NCBI RefSeq assembly: GCF_008123425.1
Contig: NZ_VSSS01000026.1
Span: 61,730 to 125,729 of the forward strand
Source: Bradyrhizobium rifense
GTDB lineage: Bacteria; Pseudomonadota; Alphaproteobacteria; Rhizobiales; Xanthobacteraceae
Direction of reading: 5' to 3'
Length of the DNA stretch: 64,000 nucleotides
The notes beneath the pieces are model-generated. The model was not told the origin of the DNA and did not search any database. It saw only the letters and a program-made list of their open reading frames with translations. Below, piece after piece: positions 61,268 to 64,000 of this stretch. Numbering within the stretch: the stretch's first letter is position 1; each line of letters starts with the position of its first letter. Both the position numbers and the translations under genes were made by a program.

Positions 61268-62934
61268 GCGAGGAGTTGCTCAAGATCGACGACCTCCACG
61301 TCGCGTTCTCGACGCGGCGCGGCATGGTCGAGGCTGTCCGCGGCGTTACGCTCGCGGTCCAATCCGGCGAGATGCTTGGCCTCGTCGGCGAGAGCGGGTC
61401 GGGCAAGTCGGTCACGGGCTTTGCGACGACGCGGCTCTTGGACGCGGCCGGTCGCGTCATTGGCGGCAAGATCCTGTTTCGTGGTCAGGACGTGACGAAG
61501 CTCAGGGGTGACGACCTCCGTCAGCTCCAGGGCGCCGCGATGTCGATGATCTTCCAGAACCCGCGGGCGGCGCTCAATCCGATCCGGACCATCGGCCTGC
61601 AGATCGCGGACGCCATCCTCACCCACAAGCGGATCTCGAAGGAGGCTGCACGCGCCGAGGCGCTGGATCTGTTGCGCGCCGTCCAGATCCGTGATCCCGA
61701 AGCGCGGATGAGCGCCTATCCGCACGAGCTGTCCGGCGGCATGTGCCAGCGCGTCATGATCGCAATCGCGATCTCCTGCAATCCGTCGCTCTTGATTGCT
61801 GACGAACCGACCACCGGGCTCGACGTCACCACGCAGAAGGTGGTGATGGATCTCCTGGCGGACATAGCAGCCGCGCGTGGCATGGCGACGATCCTGATCA
61901 CCCACGATCTCGGGCTTGCGGCCCGCTATTGCCGCCGCATCGCGGTGATGGAGCGCGGCCGTATCGTCGAGGAAGCAGATCCCAGGAGACTCTTCAGCGC
62001 GCCGCAGCACGCCTATACCAGGCGCCTGGTTGCGGCGTCGCCGACCGCGACCTCCCGGATAGAGGATCTCGTGACGGAAGAGGAGCGGGAGGCTTACGCG
62101 GCGGTCGTGAGCAAGCCAAGGACGGAGGTCGCGCATGGCACCCCGCCGCTTCTTGAGGTACGCAAACTCGCCAAACGCTTCGATCAAGGTTCGGCGGCGG
62201 TTGCCGACTTCTCCATGACCATGGCCGGCGGCGAGAGCGTCGGGCTGGTCGGCGAATCCGGCTCCGGCAAGAGCACGACGTCGCGGATGATCTGTCGCCT
62301 GATCGATCCGAGCGAAGGCGACATTGTGTTCGATGGCCAGTCGATCGGCCACATCGCGTCGCGCGACTTCCACGGCTCTCCCTTCCGCAAAGATATCCAG
62401 ATGGTCTTCCAGGACCCGAACGAAAGCCTTAACCCGCGCTACTCTGCCTTTGACTGCATCGCGCATCCCCTGATGCGGCTCGACGGCATGCGTGCGGGCG
62501 ATGCGCTGCGCAAGCGGGTGGAAGAGTGCGCGCAACGGGTCGGGTTGCCGCTGGATCTGCTGCCGCGCTTCCCGCATCAGCTCTCGGGCGGCCAGAAGGC
62601 CCGCGTTGGCATCGCCCGCGCCATTGCCTGCCGGCCGCGGCTGCTGGTGCTGGACGAGCCGACTGCAGCGCTCGACGTCTCCGTGCAGGCGGTGGTGCTG
62701 CAATTGCTCGACCGTTTGCGGCGCGAGAACGACATCGCGCTGTTGTTCGTCAGTCACGATCTCAACGTGGTGCGCATGTTGTGCGACCGCACCATCGTGC
62801 TGCGAAACGGCGGCATCGTGGAGCAGGGCGAAAGCCGGGCCTTGTTCGATAACCCGAAGACCGACTACACCCGCAAGCTGGTCGAGGCGATCCCGCATAT
62901 TCAGACCGGGCCGGTGCTGGCGGTCGCTCTTTGA
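61264..62934 (+). CDS. ABC transporter ATPase with two fused nucleotide-binding domains (DppD-DppF fusion)
   Basis: This 556-residue protein carries two complete ABC ATPase domains. Domain 1 has Walker A GESGSGKSVTGFATT (about residues 42-56), signature LSGGMCQRVMIAIAIS and Walker B LLIADEPTTGLD. Domain 2 has GESGSGKSTTSRMICRL (about 332-348), signature LSGGQKARVGIARAIA and LLVLDEPTAALD. Fused DppDF ATPases occur in several proteobacteria. It serves the two permeases upstream. Its end is followed by a 141-bp gap before a second binding protein. Confidence 0.94.
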   Translation: MSEELLKIDDLHVAFSTRRGMVEAVRGVTLAVQSGEMLGLVGESGSGKSVTGFATTRLLDAAGRVIGGKILFRGQDVTKLRGDDLRQLQGAAMSMIFQNPRAALNPIRTIGLQIADAILTHKRISKEAARAEALDLLRAVQIRDPEARMSAYPHELSGGMCQRVMIAIAISCNPSLLIADEPTTGLDVTTQKVVMDLLADIAAARGMATILITHDLGLAARYCRRIAVMERGRIVEEADPRRLFSAPQHAYTRRLVAASPTATSRIEDLVTEEEREAYAAVVSKPRTEVAHGTPPLLEVRKLAKRFDQGSAAVADFSMTMAGGESVGLVGESGSGKSTTSRMICRLIDPSEGDIVFDGQSIGHIASRDFHGSPFRKDIQMVFQDPNESLNPRYSAFDCIAHPLMRLDGMRAGDALRKRVEECAQRVGLPLDLLPRFPHQLSGGQKARVGIARAIACRPRLLVLDEPTAALDVSVQAVVLQLLDRLRRENDIALLFVSHDLNVVRMLCDRTIVLRNGGIVEQGESRALFDNPKTDYTRKLVEAIPHIQTGPVLAVAL

Positions 62935-62987
62935 CATCTGGACTAGCCAGAAAGTCGATGAGAACCCGCTGGCGGACACGCGGTTAC

Positions 62988-63003
62988 TGGCATACCATTT
63001 GCA
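62988..63003 (+). promoter_or_regulatory. Candidate sigma-54 promoter before the second solute-binding protein
   Basis: TGGCATACCATTTGCA, preceded by C, has GG and GC spaced by exactly 10 bp and fits the relaxed YTGGCAY...TTGCW pattern, with three departures from the strict consensus. It lies in the 141-bp gap 73 bp before the next start codon. Confidence 0.4.
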
Positions 63004-63075
63004 CGCTAATGGGCTCGGTTTCATTTACCGTTGGCCAATGAACGGCCGGTATCAGGGCATTACTGGGAGGATTTC

Positions 63076-64000
63076 ATGGATCGCAGGACCGTATTGAAGG
63101 GACTTGCTGGCGCGGGCGGTCTGGCATTGTCGGGTGGCCTCTCGGCGCCTGCGATCGCGCAAGGCGCCTCGGCCCGGACCCTGCGCTTCGTGCCGCAGGC
63201 CAATCTCGCCAATTTCGATCCGATCTGGGGCACGCAATATGTCGTGCGCAATGCGGCCGCGATGGTCTGGGACACGCTCTATGGCATCGATTCCTCGTTC
63301 CAGCCGCAGCGGCAGATGGTCGAGTCCGAGGAAGTGACCGACGATGGCACGACCTGGACGTTCAAGCTGCGATCGGGGCTCAAATTCCACGACGGCGAGC
63401 CGGTGCTGAGCAAGGACGTCGTTGCGAGCCTCAATCGCTGGGCGGTGCGCGATCCGATGGGCCTGATGATCAAGGCGAACCAGCAGGAGCTCACGGCCGT
63501 CGACGACCGCACCTTCAAATGGGTGCTGAAGCAGCCGTTCCCGAAGCTGCTCTTCGCGCTCGGCAAGAACAACGCGCCGGTTGCCTTCATCATGCCGGAG
63601 CGCATTGCGCAGACCGACCCGTTCAAGCAAATCTCGGATTATATCGGTTCCGGTCCGCTGAAGTTCGCCAAGGGCGAGTGGGTCCCCGGCGCGAAAGCCG
63701 TGTTCGAGAAATTCGCGGACTACGTGCCGCGGCAGGAGAAGCCATCCTGGCTGGCCGGCGGCAAGCAGGTGATGGTCGATCGCGTCGAGTGGGTGATCAT
63801 GCCGGATCCGGCAACCGCGGCGGCCGCGTTGCAGAATGGCGAGATCGACTGGTGGGAGAACCCGATCGCCGATCTCGTCCCGGTTCTGAAGAAGAACAAG
63901 AACATCAGCGTCGATATCGGCGATCCCCTCGGCAATATCGGCTCGTTCCGCATGAATTTCCTGTATCCGCCATTCAACGACGTCAAGGCGCGGCGCGCGG
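63076..64000 (+). CDS. ABC transporter substrate-binding protein, DppA/OppA family (3' truncated by window edge)
   Basis: The frame starting at this ATG is open to the window end (308 codons). GGGAGG lies 5 bp upstream. A twin-arginine signal (MDRRTVLKGLAGAGGLALSG, cleavage near Ala-Ile-Ala) is followed by the family motifs LRFVPQANLANFDPIWGTQY, TWTFKLRSGLKFHDGEPV and YIGSGPLKFAKGEW. It differs clearly from the binding protein at 57740, which has a Sec-type signal. The downstream genes are unseen, so it may begin a second importer or be an alternative receptor for the permeases upstream. Confidence 0.92.
   Translation, partial: MDRRTVLKGLAGAGGLALSGGLSAPAIAQGASARTLRFVPQANLANFDPIWGTQYVVRNAAAMVWDTLYGIDSSFQPQRQMVESEEVTDDGTTWTFKLRSGLKFHDGEPVLSKDVVASLNRWAVRDPMGLMIKANQQELTAVDDRTFKWVLKQPFPKLLFALGKNNAPVAFIMPERIAQTDPFKQISDYIGSGPLKFAKGEWVPGAKAVFEKFADYVPRQEKPSWLAGGKQVMVDRVEWVIMPDPATAAAALQNGEIDWWENPIADLVPVLKKNKNISVDIGDPLGNIGSFRMNFLYPPFNDVKARRA

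Overview
The window is GC-rich, densely coded alphaproteobacterial DNA and most resembles a Bradyrhizobium-type chromosome. That assignment is inferred from three things: the aerobic CobN-type cobalamin pathway with CobO/CobP/CobW genes, the large number of ABC importers, and the gene repertoire and codon bias. No rRNA, tRNA, insertion sequence, integrase or CRISPR array was seen.

Region 1 (1-9807) is a two-partner secretion pair: a very large repetitive filamentous-haemagglutinin-like exoprotein, cut by the left edge, followed by its FhaC/ShlB-type outer-membrane transporter. Region 2 (9816-31588) is a nearly complete aerobic vitamin B12 locus. A minus-strand operon (cobU-cobS-bluB) and a plus-strand pair (cobD-cobC) handle nucleotide-loop and side-chain steps. 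A minus-strand pair (cobO-cobQ) does adenosylation and amidation. A long plus-strand run follows (DUF1636-cobW-cobN-cobG-cobH-cobI-cobJ, then cobL-cobE-cobM-cobB-cobA-cobF-cobT), with cobK on the opposite strand between cobJ and cobL. A histidine phosphatase closes the set. The long run is preceded by a cobalamin riboswitch whose downstream hairpin appears to sequester the first ribosome binding site. The chelatase partners CobS/CobT, a co(II)byrinate reductase and a cobalt importer are not in the window.

Region 3 (31589-35780) has a second cobalamin riboswitch, a TonB-dependent receptor and a PepSY membrane protein, and reads as a B12-regulated corrinoid or metal-chelate uptake unit. Region 4 (35782-44116) has an amidase, an MFS permease, a transthyretin/HIUase-like protein, a polyamine-type ABC importer, a racemase-like protein lacking both catalytic cysteines, and a GntR/FCD regulator. 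Region 5 (44281-49073), divergent from the regulator, has a NitT/TauT-type ABC importer, an arylmalonate-decarboxylase/maleate-isomerase-like protein and a hydantoinase. Region 6 (49087-57633) has an MFS permease, an N-carbamoyl-D-amino-acid hydrolase, a flavin reductase, a bona fide hydantoin racemase, a second hydantoinase, two SDR-type enzymes and a flavin monooxygenase-like protein. Region 7 (57740-64000) has an oligopeptide-type ABC importer with a fused two-domain ATPase and the start of a second solute-binding protein.

Regions 4-7 together look like a large accessory catabolic island for cyclic ureides or hydantoins and related amides. Several importers feed two hydantoinases, one racemase and one D-carbamoylase, with downstream oxidoreductases. 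Three ABC transcription units carry good matches to sigma-54 (-24/-12) promoters upstream, which would fit a nitrogen-scavenging role. All functional assignments rest on reading motifs by eye, without database searches.
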